From Janthinobacterium lividum (GTDB lineage: Bacteria; Pseudomonadota; Gammaproteobacteria; Burkholderiales; Burkholderiaceae_D): a stretch of 64,000 nucleotides of DNA. Each line of letters opens with the position of its first letter. The first letter of the stretch is position 1. The position numbers and the translations under genes are program-made. The notes beneath the pieces were generated by a model that was not told where the DNA came from, made no database searches, and was given only the letters and a program-made list of their open reading frames with translations. The stretch lies in NCBI RefSeq assembly GCF_034424625.1, contig NZ_CP139976.1:496001-560000 (forward strand). Direction: 5' to 3'. Shown here piece after piece: positions 1-8,807 of the stretch.

Positions 1-442
1 GCAGCTGGCCGGCCCGCCCGTGATGCTGAGCAAACCGGAATTCGACTGGGAAATCCGCGGCTTCTGGGTCAACGAGGGACCGTCCGTGCTGAAGCGCAAT
101 GGCAAGATCTTCATCAGCTATTCGGCCAGCGCCACCGATGAAAACTACGCGATGGGGCTGCTGTGGGCCGACGAGTCCGCCGACTTGCTCGACCCGTTTT
201 CATGGAGCAAGTCCCCCGAGCCCGTGTTTGCCACCTGCTATGAGCACGGCATCTACGGCCCCGGCCACAACAGTTTTACGACGGCTGACGACGGCGACGG
301 CGTATTGCTGGTGTACCATGCCCGCACCTACACGGAAATCGTCGGCGACCCTCTGTGGAACCCGGATCGCCACACGTTTGTCAAACCGCTGCGCTGGGAT
401 GCGCAAGGCATGCCCGTGTTTGGCCGCTCATCGACCCTGTAA
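1..442 (+). CDS. GH43 family arabinofuranosidase/arabinanase, C-terminal part
   Basis: Only the last ~146 codons lie in the window; the frame is already open at base 2, so the gene starts upstream. The segment carries GH43 features: FWVNEGPSVLKR (the VNEGP Glu fits the general acid of the five-bladed beta-propeller) and YGPGHNSF, a conserved late-blade motif. GH43 enzymes release arabinofuranose or xylose from arabinan and arabinoxylan. It lies 18 bp before the mutarotase gene and probably belongs to the same arabinose island. Signal peptide and catalytic base are not visible. Exact specificity cannot be assigned from this fragment. Confidence 0.85.
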   Translation, partial: QLAGPPVMLSKPEFDWEIRGFWVNEGPSVLKRNGKIFISYSASATDENYAMGLLWADESADLLDPFSWSKSPEPVFATCYEHGIYGPGHNSFTTADDGDGVLLVYHARTYTEIVGDPLWNPDRHTFVKPLRWDAQGMPVFGRSSTL

Positions 443-460
443 CGTTACGGACCCGACGCC

Positions 461-1531
461 ATGACCCCAGTTGATTCTGTTTCAGTGACGCAAGCGCCGT
501 TCGGCATCCTGCCCGATGGCCAGCACGTCAGCGTATTTACCCTGACGAACCGCCAGGGCATGCAAGTCAAGGTGCTCGACTTTGGCGCCATCATCAGCGA
601 AATCCACGTGCCGGACCGCGACGGCAGCTTTGCCGACGTGGTGCTCGGTTTCGAGCGCATCGAACCGTATCTGCACAACAGCGCTTTCCTAGGCGCCGTC
701 ATCGGGCGTTTCGGCAACCGCATCGCGCAGGGGCGTTTCAGCCTCGACGGCAAGGATTACCAGCTGGCCGTCAACAATGCGCCAAACCACTTGCATGGTG
801 GCAATCAGGGCTTTCACCAGGTCATGTGGCAGGCCGAGCCGTTCACCAAGGATGATGTGGTTGGCGTCACGTTCACGCGCAGCAGCCCGCACGGCGAAGA
901 CGGCTATCCGGGCAAGCTGGACGTCACCGTCGTGTACGAACTGGACAACGACAATGCGCTGAGCCTGCGCTACCATGCCGTCACGGACCAAGCCACGCCC
1001 GTCAACCTGACCAACCACAGCTATTTCAATCTGGCGGGGCAGGGCGATATCCTCGGCCACGCGCTGTCCATCAACGCGGACCGCTACCTGCCCGTGGACG
1101 CGGGGTCGATCCCCACGGGTGAGCTGGCGGACGTGGCCGGCACGCCGTTCGACTTGCGCCAGAGCATCATCATCGGCGACAGCATCGCCCTGCCACATGA
1201 GCAACTGCGCATCGGCCGTGGCTATGACCATAACTTCGTGCTGAATCAACAGGCGGAGCAAGGGCTGAAGCTGGCCGCCACCGTGCGCGATCCGCAATCG
1301 GGCAGGGTGATGCAGGTGTACACGCAGGAGCCCGGTGTCCAGTTTTATTCGGGCAATTTCCTCGACGGCAGCCAGCCCGGCAAGCTGCGCGCCAACAGCT
1401 ATCGCAGCGCGCTATGCCTGGAAACCCAGCATTTCCCGGATTCGCCGAACCAGTCCCACTTCCCCAGTACCATTTTGCGGCCGGGTCAGGAGTATCGGAC
1501 GCAAACCGTGTACCGGTTTTCCGCAGATTAA
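461..1531 (+). CDS. galM: Aldose 1-epimerase (galactose mutarotase)
   Basis: A 356-aa protein of usual GalM length. It interconverts alpha and beta anomers of free aldoses. Visible family motifs are GRFGNRIAQGRF (residues ~87-98), HLHGGNQGF with the first active-site His, NLTNHSYFNL with catalytic His186, and LETQHFPDS with catalytic base Glu321. No signal peptide, so probably cytoplasmic. In this island it would supply the anomer used by the sugar dehydrogenase at 6201. It is followed by a hairpin repeat and a rho-independent terminator, so it is the last gene of the upstream unit. Family assignment is secure; L-arabinose as natural substrate is inferred from context. Confidence 0.95.
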   Translation: MTPVDSVSVTQAPFGILPDGQHVSVFTLTNRQGMQVKVLDFGAIISEIHVPDRDGSFADVVLGFERIEPYLHNSAFLGAVIGRFGNRIAQGRFSLDGKDYQLAVNNAPNHLHGGNQGFHQVMWQAEPFTKDDVVGVTFTRSSPHGEDGYPGKLDVTVVYELDNDNALSLRYHAVTDQATPVNLTNHSYFNLAGQGDILGHALSINADRYLPVDAGSIPTGELADVAGTPFDLRQSIIIGDSIALPHEQLRIGRGYDHNFVLNQQAEQGLKLAATVRDPQSGRVMQVYTQEPGVQFYSGNFLDGSQPGKLRANSYRSALCLETQHFPDSPNQSHFPSTILRPGQEYRTQTVYRFSAD

Positions 1532-1554
1532 TCGTCTAACCCCAAACGAAATCC

Positions 1555-1595
1555 GGGGTCGTACCCTCAGGGTACGACCCCAGCCTTTGCTGGGG
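1555..1595. repeat. Intergenic hairpin repeat with GGGGTCGTACCC core
   Basis: GGGGTCGTACCC and its reverse complement form a perfect 12-bp stem with a TCA loop (1555-1581). A second overlapping hairpin, CCCCAGC-CTTT-GCTGGGG, spans 1578-1595, so two alternative folds compete. The 13-base start GGGGTCGTACCCT recurs at 33655. No T-run follows, so it is listed as a repeat rather than a terminator. Confidence 0.7.
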
Positions 1596-1619
1596 TAACG
1601 CGGATTGAAAACCTTTCAC

Positions 1620-1650
1620 GCCCTGCCGCCACGTGCGCGCAGGGCTTTTT
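1620..1650 (+). terminator. Rho-independent terminator after galM
   Basis: GCCCTGC (1620-1626) pairs with GCAGGGC (1639-1645) and is followed directly by TTTTT. It lies 89 bp past the galM stop and before the operator of the next operon, separating the two units. Confidence 0.7.
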
Positions 1651-1664
1651 CATTGGGGGATGCT

Positions 1665-1705
1665 GATATCGTTTTCGATATCGGAACGCATTAAAAATTG
1701 ATTGG
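1665..1705 (+). promoter_or_regulatory. Candidate LysR operator and promoter of the arabinose catabolic operon
   Basis: GATATCG-TTTT-CGATATC (1665-1682) is a perfect inverted repeat containing ATAT-N8-ATAT. Fifteen bases after it comes ATTGATTGG (1697-1705). The same arrangement, with identical 16-base offset from the end of the half-site to the start of ATTGATTGG, recurs before the transporter operon (12237-12276). A third ATAT-N8-ATAT site lies before the LysR gene at 18007. The geometry suggests binding by that regulator; the ATTGATTGG block may include a -35 box. Confidence 0.6.
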
Positions 1706-1792
1706 AAAGGCATGGCAGGATTCTTTAGTATTCCAACATCGCTGCCCGGGCCGACGACATTAGATCCGGCATGGCACAACCAGGAGAATGGC

Positions 1793-3535
1793 ATGTCTGA
1801 GACAAAAAAGAAGGTTGCCCTGCGCTCTGCCGAGTGGTTCGGCTCGCAGGACAAGAACGGCTTCATGTACCGCAGCTGGATGAAAAACCAGGGCATACCT
1901 GACCACGAGTTTCACGGCAAGCCGATCATCGGCATCTGCAATACCTGGTCCGAACTGACACCCTGCAACGCCCATTTCCGCCAGTTGGCCGAACACGTCA
2001 AGCGCGGCATCCTGGAAGCGGGCGGTTTCCCGGTGGAATTCCCTGTCTTCTCGAATGGCGAATCGAATTTGCGCCCGACGGCCATGCTGACGCGCAACCT
2101 GGCCTCGATGGATGTGGAAGAATCGATTCGCGGTAATCCGATGGACGCCGTCGTGCTGCTGGTCGGCTGCGACAAGACCACGCCAGCGCTGCTGATGGGC
2201 GCGGCCAGCGTCGACATCCCCACCATCGTCGTCAGCGGCGGCCCCATGCTGAACGGCAAGCTCAATGGCAAGGATATCGGTTCCGGTACGGCCGTGTGGC
2301 AGCTGCACGAACAGATGAAGGCCGGTTCCATCACCTTGCACCAGTTCATGTCGGCCGAATCGGGCATGTCGCGCTCGGCCGGTACCTGCAACACCATGGG
2401 TACGGCCTCGACGATGGCCAGCATGGCCGAAGCGCTGGGGACCTCGCTGCCGCACAACGCGGCCATCCCCGCCGTCGATTCGCGCCGCTACGTGCTGGCG
2501 CATATGTCGGGCATCCGCATCGTTGAAATGGTGCACGAAGACCTGCGCCTGTCGAAAGTGCTGACGCGCGAAGCGTTTGAAAACGCCATCAAGGTCAACG
2601 CGGCCATCGGCGGCTCGACCAATGCCGTGATCCATTTGAAAGCGATTGCCGGGCGCATCGGCGTGCCCCTGGAAATGGAAGACTGGACCCGTGTGGGCCG
2701 CGGCACGCCGACCATCGTCGACCTGCTGCCGTCGGGCCGTTTCCTGATGGAAGAGTTCTACTATGCGGGCGGCTTGCCGGCCGTGATACGCCGCCTGGGC
2801 GAGGGCGACTTGCTGCCGCACAAGAATGCGCTGACCGTCAACGGCAAGTCGCTGTGGGACAACTGCGTCGAAGCGCCGATCTACAACGATGAAGTGGTGC
2901 GCACCTTGGACAACCCGCTGCTGGCCGATGGCGGCATCTGTGTGCTGCGCGGCAACCTGGCGCCACGCGGCGCCGTGCTGAAACCGTCGGCCGCTTCGCC
3001 GCACCTGATGCAGCACCGCGGCAAGGCTGTCGTCTTCGAAGATTTCGAGCATTACAAGGCCCGCATCGTTGATCCGGATCTGGATGTGGATGCGAACTCC
3101 GTGCTGGTGATGAAGAATTGCGGTCCGAAAGGCTATCCGGGCATGGCTGAAGTGGGCAACATGGGCTTGCCGCCGAAACTGCTGGCGCAAGGCATCACCG
3201 ACATGGTGCGCATCTCGGATGCGCGCATGAGCGGCACCGCCTATGGCACCGTCGTCTTGCACGTGGCACCGGAAGCGATGGCGGGCGGCCCGCTGGGCAT
3301 CGTGCGCGATGGCGACATGATCGCCCTCGATTGCCACAACGGCAGCCTGAATATCGACATCAGCGACGCGGAAATCGCCGAGCGCCTGGCGGCCCGCGAA
3401 CTGGGCAGCGCGCCCGGGCCGAAGAGCGGCTACCAGCAGCTGTACATCGAACACGTGTTGCAGGCCGATGAAGGCTGCGATTTCGACTTCCTGGTCGGCA
3501 ATCGCGGTTCCGCCGTGCCGCGCCACTCACACTAA
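1793..3535 (+). CDS. L-arabonate dehydratase (IlvD/Edd family)
   Basis: Dehydrates L-arabonate to 2-keto-3-deoxy-L-arabonate, the third step of non-phosphorylative L-arabinose breakdown. At 580 aa it has the length of sugar-acid dehydratases of the IlvD/Edd family. The three cysteines expected to hold the [2Fe-2S] cluster are C49 (GICNTW), C126 (VGCDKTTP) and C199 (GTCNTMG). The start at 1793 is chosen because CAGGAG lies just upstream and the peptide MSETKKKVALRSAEWF matches the usual N-terminus; an in-frame ATG at 1712 has no such support. It is first in an operon with AraD1 and the semialdehyde dehydrogenase. D-xylonate or other pentonates are possible alternative substrates. Confidence 0.92.
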   Translation: MSETKKKVALRSAEWFGSQDKNGFMYRSWMKNQGIPDHEFHGKPIIGICNTWSELTPCNAHFRQLAEHVKRGILEAGGFPVEFPVFSNGESNLRPTAMLTRNLASMDVEESIRGNPMDAVVLLVGCDKTTPALLMGAASVDIPTIVVSGGPMLNGKLNGKDIGSGTAVWQLHEQMKAGSITLHQFMSAESGMSRSAGTCNTMGTASTMASMAEALGTSLPHNAAIPAVDSRRYVLAHMSGIRIVEMVHEDLRLSKVLTREAFENAIKVNAAIGGSTNAVIHLKAIAGRIGVPLEMEDWTRVGRGTPTIVDLLPSGRFLMEEFYYAGGLPAVIRRLGEGDLLPHKNALTVNGKSLWDNCVEAPIYNDEVVRTLDNPLLADGGICVLRGNLAPRGAVLKPSAASPHLMQHRGKAVVFEDFEHYKARIVDPDLDVDANSVLVMKNCGPKGYPGMAEVGNMGLPPKLLAQGITDMVRISDARMSGTAYGTVVLHVAPEAMAGGPLGIVRDGDMIALDCHNGSLNIDISDAEIAERLAARELGSAPGPKSGYQQLYIEHVLQADEGCDFDFLVGNRGSAVPRHSH

Positions 3536-3547
3536 GCGGAGAATCCC

Positions 3548-4540
3548 ATGCTGTTGCTGCAATTTACGAATGAACATGGCGGCCGCCTGGTCGGCCTGCT
3601 GCAAGACGACCAGATCCGCGTCATCGAAGGCTACAACACGACGTATGCGCTGGCGCAAGACGCCATCCGCAAGAAGGTCGGCCTGACGGACCTGGTGAAC
3701 GCCACCGTCGGCAACACCACGCATTCCTATGCGGCCGTGGCCGCTGGCGGCCGTGTGCTGCCGCCGCTGGACCACGCGGATGAAGCGCACTGCTACGTGA
3801 CAGGCACGGGCCTGACCCACCTGGGCAGCGCCGGCGCGCGCGACGCCATGCACAAGAAGATCGGCGGCGACGCCGAGTCTTTGAGCGACTCCATGAAAAT
3901 GTTCCGCCTGGGCGTGGAAGGCGGCAAGCCGGCTGACGGCACGGCCGGCGCCCAGCCGGAATGGTTCTACAAAGGCGACGGCTCCATCGTGCGCGCGGGC
4001 GGCCAGCCGCTGCGCATGCCGGACTTTGCCCTCGATGGCGGCGAGGAGCCGGAAATCGCCGGCCTGTACGTGATCGGCGACGATGGCCAGCCCTACCGCG
4101 TCGGCTACGCCATCGGCAATGAATTCTCGGACCACATCACGGAACGCCAGAACTATCTGTACCTGGCCCACTCGAAACTGCGTGCCTGCAGCGTCGGGCC
4201 GGCCCTGCTGGTGGGCGAATTGCCCGCGCATATCGTTGGCGCCTCGCGCGTGCTCGATGCGGCTGGCAATGTGCGCTGGGAGAAGGCGTTTGTCAGCGGC
4301 GAAGAGAATATGTCGCACACGATTGCCAACCTGGAACACCACCACTTCAAGTATCCGCTGTTCAAGCGCCCCGGCGACGTGCACGTACACTTCTTTGGCA
4401 CGGCCACCCTGAGCTTTGCCGATGGCGTGAGCGTGGCGCCGGGCGAAACCTTTGAAATCGAAGCGCCGGCCTTTGGCCCTGCCTTGCGCAACCGCCTCGA
4501 CGTCTTCCCAACCGAATTTGCGAAAGTGAGCACATTATGA
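3548..4540 (+). CDS. araD1: AraD1-type 2-keto-3-deoxy-L-arabonate dehydratase (FAH fold)
   Basis: A 330-aa member of the fumarylacetoacetate-hydrolase superfamily of the AraD1/GguC type. It is expected to turn 2-keto-3-deoxy-L-arabonate into alpha-ketoglutarate semialdehyde. The N-terminus [17 protein letters not shown] and the central [11 protein letters not shown] (metal-binding acidic residues of the FAH core) fit the family. It starts 12 bp after the dehydratase stop and its stop overlaps the next start by 4 bp (ATGA), showing translational coupling. The reaction is inferred from its fixed place between the pentonate dehydratase and the semialdehyde dehydrogenase. The unrelated DHDPS-type enzyme used in other species is not present here. 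Confidence 0.85.
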   Translation: MLLLQFTNEHGGRLVGLLQDDQIRVIEGYNTTYALAQDAIRKKVGLTDLVNATVGNTTHSYAAVAAGGRVLPPLDHADEAHCYVTGTGLTHLGSAGARDAMHKKIGGDAESLSDSMKMFRLGVEGGKPADGTAGAQPEWFYKGDGSIVRAGGQPLRMPDFALDGGEEPEIAGLYVIGDDGQPYRVGYAIGNEFSDHITERQNYLYLAHSKLRACSVGPALLVGELPAHIVGASRVLDAAGNVRWEKAFVSGEENMSHTIANLEHHHFKYPLFKRPGDVHVHFFGTATLSFADGVSVAPGETFEIEAPAFGPALRNRLDVFPTEFAKVSTL

Positions 4541-6114
4541 GTTTCAATATCACCGGTGATGCATTGATCGGCGGCGTCGCCGTCCAGGGTAATGGTGGCT
4601 CCTTCCAAGCCTGGGACCCGGCCGCGCGCGCACACATCGCGCCCGCTTTCCATATGGTTGACGTAGCGCAAATCGACACAGCCTGCCGCCTGGCGCAAGC
4701 CGCGTTCGACCCGTTCCGCGCCACCACGGATGCGGAACGCGCCGATTTCCTCGACACCATTGCCGCGCAAATCCTCGAACTGGGCGACGACCTGATCGTG
4801 CGCGCCATGACGGAAAGCGGCTTGCCGCGCGCGCGCCTGGAAGGCGAACGCGGCCGCACGGTCGGTCAGCTGAAACTGTTCGCCGGCTTGCTGCGTGAAG
4901 GCTCGTGGACGGATGCGCGCATCGACAGCCCGCTGCCTGACCGCGTGCCGCCGCGTCCTGACTTGCGCTTGCGCATGATCGGCCTGGGCCCCGTCGCCGT
5001 GTTTGCGGCCAGTAACTTCCCGCTGGCCTTTTCCGTGGCCGGTGGCGATACGGCCTCGGCCTTGGCTGCCGGCTGCCCTGTCGTGCTGAAAGCCCACTCG
5101 GCCCACCCTGGCACGTCGGAGCTGGTGGCGCGCGCCATCGTGAAAGCGATTGCCATCTGCAAGCTGCCGGCCGGCGTGTTTGCCTTGCTGACGGGAACGG
5201 GCAATGGCATCGGCCAGGCGTTGGTGGCCCATCCGGCCATCCAGGCCGTCGGCTTTACGGGTTCGCGTTCGGGCGGCATCGCCCTGATGAAGGTGGCGGC
5301 AGAACGTCCGCAACCGATCCCCGTGTATGCGGAAATGAGCAGCATCAACCCCGTGTTTGTGCTGCCGCAAGCCTTGGCCGCCCGCGGCGCGGCGATCGCC
5401 AGCGGTTTTGCCGCCTCGCTGACCATGGGTGTGGGCCAGTTCTGCACCAATCCCGGCCTCGTGCTGGGCCTGGAAGGCGCCGACTTTACGGCCTTTGCCG
5501 CCGCTGCCGCCGAAGCGCTGGCACCGGCGCCTGCCGCCACCATGTTGACGGCTGGTATTGCCAGCAGCTATGCCAAGGGCGTCGCCGCCCTGGCGCAGCA
5601 CGCCGATGTGACGCCGCTGGTGCAAAATACGGGCGACGAAGGCAAGGGCGCCGCCGCCCTGTTCGTCACTTCGGGCGAAGCGTTTTTGGCCAAGCATGAC
5701 TTGCGCGACGAAGTCTTCGGCCCCGCCTCCCTGCTGGTGGCTTGCCGCGACATGCAACAGTTGCTGACGATCACGGAAAGCCTGGAAGGCCAGCTGACGG
5801 CCACCCTGCAGATGGATGCGGGCGACCTGGAAGATGCGCGCCGCCTGCTGCCTGTGCTGGAACGCCGCGTGGGCCGCATCCTGGCCAACGGTTTCCCCAC
5901 CGGCGTGGAAGTGTCGACGGCCATGGTGCACGGCGGCCCGTTCCCGGCCACCTCCGATGGCCGCAGCACCTCGGTCGGCACGGCAGCCATCAACCGCTTC
6001 CTGCGTCCCGTGTCGTACCAGAACCTGCTGCAGGACTTGCTGCCGGAGTCGCTGCGCGACGATAATCCGCTGGGGATCTGGCGCCGTCACGATGGCGTGC
6101 TGGGCAAGGACTAA
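4537..6114 (+). CDS. Alpha-ketoglutaric semialdehyde dehydrogenase
   Basis: A 525-aa NAD(P)-dependent aldehyde dehydrogenase that oxidises 2,5-dioxopentanoate to alpha-ketoglutarate, delivering arabinose carbon to the TCA cycle. The catalytic Cys303 lies in GQFCTNPG and the general base Glu266 in [10 protein letters not shown]. The cofactor-binding stretch [18 protein letters not shown] is typical of the KGSADH subgroup (also used for glucarate and hydroxyproline). It overlaps araD1 by 4 bp. Specificity follows from subgroup and operon; the family call itself is secure. Confidence 0.92.
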   Translation: MSFNITGDALIGGVAVQGNGGSFQAWDPAARAHIAPAFHMVDVAQIDTACRLAQAAFDPFRATTDAERADFLDTIAAQILELGDDLIVRAMTESGLPRARLEGERGRTVGQLKLFAGLLREGSWTDARIDSPLPDRVPPRPDLRLRMIGLGPVAVFAASNFPLAFSVAGGDTASALAAGCPVVLKAHSAHPGTSELVARAIVKAIAICKLPAGVFALLTGTGNGIGQALVAHPAIQAVGFTGSRSGGIALMKVAAERPQPIPVYAEMSSINPVFVLPQALAARGAAIASGFAASLTMGVGQFCTNPGLVLGLEGADFTAFAAAAAEALAPAPAATMLTAGIASSYAKGVAALAQHADVTPLVQNTGDEGKGAAALFVTSGEAFLAKHDLRDEVFGPASLLVACRDMQQLLTITESLEGQLTATLQMDAGDLEDARRLLPVLERRVGRILANGFPTGVEVSTAMVHGGPFPATSDGRSTSVGTAAINRFLRPVSYQNLLQDLLPESLRDDNPLGIWRRHDGVLGKD

Positions 6115-6200
6115 AACCTGCTGCGCGGCGGGGCCAACGGGTCTTGCCGCGCCGGCTTGTGTTGCACGTTGTATATAAAAAATAAACAGGTGGAGACAAG

Positions 6201-6968
6201 ATGAAGCAATTGGCGAAATATGGCAGCTTGCAGGGCAAGCGCGTGTTCATCACGGGCGGCGGCAGCGGCATCGGCGAATCCCTGGTGGCGGAATTTGCCG
6301 CCCAGGGCGCGTTGGTGGCGTTTGTCGATATCGCCGTGGAAGCGAGCGAGGCCCTGTGCCGCCACCTGGCCGAAGCGGGCTGGACGGCACCCTTGTTCCG
6401 CCATTGCGACATCACGGATATTCCATCGTTGCAAGCCGTCATGGCCGAACTGGCAGGCGAGCTGGGCGACTTCGATATCCTCGTCAACAATGCCGCCAAC
6501 GACCAGCGCCACCAGGTGCAGGACGTGACCCTGGAATACTGGAACGAGCGCATTGCGATCAATCAACGTCCGATGTTCTTCACGTGCCAGGCCGTCTTCG
6601 AAGGCATGAAGCGCAAGGGCGGCGGTTCCATCATCAATGTCAGCTCGATTTCCTGGCACATGAAGTCGGGCGGCTACCCCGTGTATGCCACCACCAAGGC
6701 CGCCGTCGTGGGCCTCACGCGGGGCCTGGCGCGCGATTATGGCGCCCACAATATCCGCGTCAACACGGTCACGCCGGGCTGGGTCATGACGCAGCGCCAG
6801 ATCGACCTGTGGGTCGACGACGCGGCCGAAGTGGAAATCAAGAAAAGCCAATGCTTGCCAAGCAAGCTGATGCCGCAGGACATCGCCGCCATGGTGCTGT
6901 TCCTGGCCTCGGATGACGGCGCGATGTGCTCGTCCCAGGAATTCATCGTCGACGCCGGCTGGGTTTGA
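6201..6968 (+). CDS. SDR-family L-arabinose/D-xylose 1-dehydrogenase
   Basis: A 255-aa short-chain dehydrogenase. It has the cofactor motif TGGGSGIGE (residues ~18-26), NNAANDQRH, and the catalytic Tyr162/Lys166 pair in YATTK. The layout (NDQRH, ISWHMKSGGYPVY, C-terminal VDAGWV) closely follows Caulobacter D-xylose 1-dehydrogenase, so a pentose C1 oxidation to the lactone is likely, with L-arabinose the probable substrate here. It lies 86 bp after the semialdehyde dehydrogenase. No lactonase gene is present in the window to open its product. Its stop codon lies within the inverted end of the repeat at 6967. Confidence 0.85.
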   Translation: MKQLAKYGSLQGKRVFITGGGSGIGESLVAEFAAQGALVAFVDIAVEASEALCRHLAEAGWTAPLFRHCDITDIPSLQAVMAELAGELGDFDILVNNAANDQRHQVQDVTLEYWNERIAINQRPMFFTCQAVFEGMKRKGGGSIINVSSISWHMKSGGYPVYATTKAAVVGLTRGLARDYGAHNIRVNTVTPGWVMTQRQIDLWVDDAAEVEIKKSQCLPSKLMPQDIAAMVLFLASDDGAMCSSQEFIVDAGWV

Positions 6969-7051
6969 CAAAACGTCCAGGGCGTTGTTGCAGCGTCTCG
7001 CCGTACTAGCGTACTGTCTTCGACGCTGCGCCTAGCCCTGGGCGTTTTGTC
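6967..7051 (+). repeat. Structured intergenic repeat, copy A
   Basis: An 85-bp near-palindrome: the 17-base left end GACAAAACGTCCAGGGC pairs with the right end with a single G.U. Inside, GCAGCGTC (6990-6997) pairs with GACGCTGC (7022-7029), enclosing CGTAC-TAG-CGTAC. It begins within the stop codon of the SDR gene. Two further copies are at 18961 and 60333, with conserved flanks but different, still complementary, inner stems. Confidence 0.85.
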
Positions 7052-7194
7052 GGCCGCAGAGTTGCAGCCTGCCAAATCTTTCCTCTTTCGAAATACCGCT
7101 CTTGCCGCCCCAACCCTGCGGCAGGAGAGGCATCGCCACATCCATTGCCGGCTTGATTCCGGCCCTTGCTTTTCACTTAAAAACAGGAGACAGC

Positions 7195-8739
7195 ATGAAA
7201 TTCATCAACACCAGCATCGCGGCCTTGAGCCTGGTCGCCGGCAGCGCCTTTGCCGCGCCCGTCAGCGTCACCATCGACGTGGCCAAGCCCGGTTCCGTGA
7301 TCAACAAGAACGTGTACGGCCAGTTCGCCGAGCACCTGGGTACCGGTATCTACGAAGGCATGTGGGTGGGGCCGGACTCGCCCATTCCGAACACCAAGGG
7401 CTGGCGCAATGACGTGCTGGGCGCGCTGAAACAGTTACACGTGCCCCTGGTCCGCTGGCCGGGCGGCTGCTTTGCCGATGAATATCACTGGAAGGACGGC
7501 ATCGGCGCGCGCGCCCAGCGCCCGACCAAGGTCAATACCAACTGGGGCGGCGTGGAAGAGTCGAACGCCGTCGGCACGCACGAATTCTTCGACCTGGCCG
7601 AGCTCCTGGGCGCGCAGACCTACATCAACGGCAACCTCGGTTCCGGCACGCCGCAGGAAATGTCCGAATGGCTCGAATACATGACGTCGGACAGCAAGTC
7701 CACCCTGGCCGAGCTGCGCCGCAAGAATGGCCGCGCCCAGCCGTATAAAGTCGATTACTTTGGCATCGGCAATGAAGCCTGGGGTTGCGGCGGCAATATG
7801 CGCCCGCAATACTACGCCGACCTGTACAAGCACTATCACACCTTCATGAAGACGCCGGAAAGCGCGCGCCCGAAATTCATCGCCAGCGGCGGCAATGACG
7901 ACGACATCAGCTGGTCCAGCACCCTGAGCCGCGAAATCAAGCCGAACATGATGGACGCCATCAGTTTCCACTACTACACGGTGCCGACCGGGATCTGGGA
8001 AAAGAAGGGCGCCGCCACGGGCTTTGGCGAAAATGAGTGGATTTCCACCCTGAGCCGTACCCTGCGCATCGATAGCTTGATCAAGAACAATATCGCCGCC
8101 ATCGACAAGAACGATCCATCGAAAAAGACGGGTTTGTACGTCGATGAATGGGGCACCTGGTACGACGTGGAGCCGGGCACCAACACGGGTTTCTTGTTCC
8201 AGCAAAACAGCTTGCGCGATGCGCTCGTCGCCGCCCTGAACTTCAATATTTTCCACGCCCATGCAGACCGCGTGCGCATGACGAATATCGCGCAAATGGT
8301 CAACGTGCTGCAGGCGATGATCATCACGGACAAGGACAAATATTTCCTCACGCCTACGTATCACGCGTTTGAAATGTACGTGCCGTTCCAGGATGCCACA
8401 TCGTTACCGGTCGCCATCAATGGCAATGGCAAGTACAGCCTGGGCAAGGTCAGCATTCCGGAAGTCAGCGCCTCGGCCGCGCGCGCCAAGGATGGCAAGG
8501 TGTACTTGTCCTTGGTGAATACCAACCCGCACAAGGCTGTCGATGTGAGCGTGGCGGTGGCAGGTCAAAGAGTGACAGCCGTGAATGGCCGCGTGCTGAC
8601 CGCAGGCAAGATGGATGCCGTCAACAGCTTTGCGCAACCGCAAGCCGTACAACCGGTGGCGTTCAATGCCAAGGCGCAAGGCGGCAAGCTGACCGTATCG
8701 GTGCCCGCCAAGGCCGTCGTGGTGGTGGCTGTCGAATAG
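7195..8739 (+). CDS. Secreted GH51 alpha-L-arabinofuranosidase
   Basis: A 514-aa glycosidase that cleaves terminal alpha-L-arabinofuranose from arabinan side chains and oligosaccharides by a retaining mechanism. The acid/base is Glu194 (GIGNEAWGCGG) and the nucleophile Glu318 (YVDEWGTWY). The start at 7195 follows CAGGAGA and gives a signal peptide cut after SAFA (~residue 20), so it acts in periplasm or outside; many GH51 enzymes are cytoplasmic, which makes the leader notable. The C-terminal ~150 residues fit the usual beta-sandwich domain. It heads a run of three secreted hydrolases. Confidence 0.93.
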   Translation: MKFINTSIAALSLVAGSAFAAPVSVTIDVAKPGSVINKNVYGQFAEHLGTGIYEGMWVGPDSPIPNTKGWRNDVLGALKQLHVPLVRWPGGCFADEYHWKDGIGARAQRPTKVNTNWGGVEESNAVGTHEFFDLAELLGAQTYINGNLGSGTPQEMSEWLEYMTSDSKSTLAELRRKNGRAQPYKVDYFGIGNEAWGCGGNMRPQYYADLYKHYHTFMKTPESARPKFIASGGNDDDISWSSTLSREIKPNMMDAISFHYYTVPTGIWEKKGAATGFGENEWISTLSRTLRIDSLIKNNIAAIDKNDPSKKTGLYVDEWGTWYDVEPGTNTGFLFQQNSLRDALVAALNFNIFHAHADRVRMTNIAQMVNVLQAMIITDKDKYFLTPTYHAFEMYVPFQDATSLPVAINGNGKYSLGKVSIPEVSASAARAKDGKVYLSLVNTNPHKAVDVSVAVAGQRVTAVNGRVLTAGKMDAVNSFAQPQAVQPVAFNAKAQGGKLTVSVPAKAVVVVAVE

Positions 8740-8762
8740 TCTTCACCCCTTGTCATTCATCC

Positions 8763-8787
8763 GGCCGGCCCGCATGATGGGCCGGCC
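8763..8787 (+). other. Intergenic hairpin between GH51 and GH43 genes
   Basis: GGCCGGCCC (8763-8771) pairs perfectly with GGGCCGGCC (8779-8787) around a 7-base loop. No T-run follows. It may stabilise or attenuate the mRNA between two genes of one operon. Confidence 0.5.
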
Positions 8788-8807
8788 CATTCATATCGGA
8801 GTAGACG

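Noticed and set aside
1555..1595. Hairpin after galM as a rho-independent terminator
   Set aside because: No T-run follows; the stem at 1620-1650 with TTTTT is the better candidate, and the motif recurs elsewhere as a repeat.
4153..6090. Minus-strand open frame of 645 codons opposite araD1 and the aldehyde dehydrogenase gene
   Set aside because: No recognisable motif, biased composition and full overlap with conserved plus-strand enzymes.
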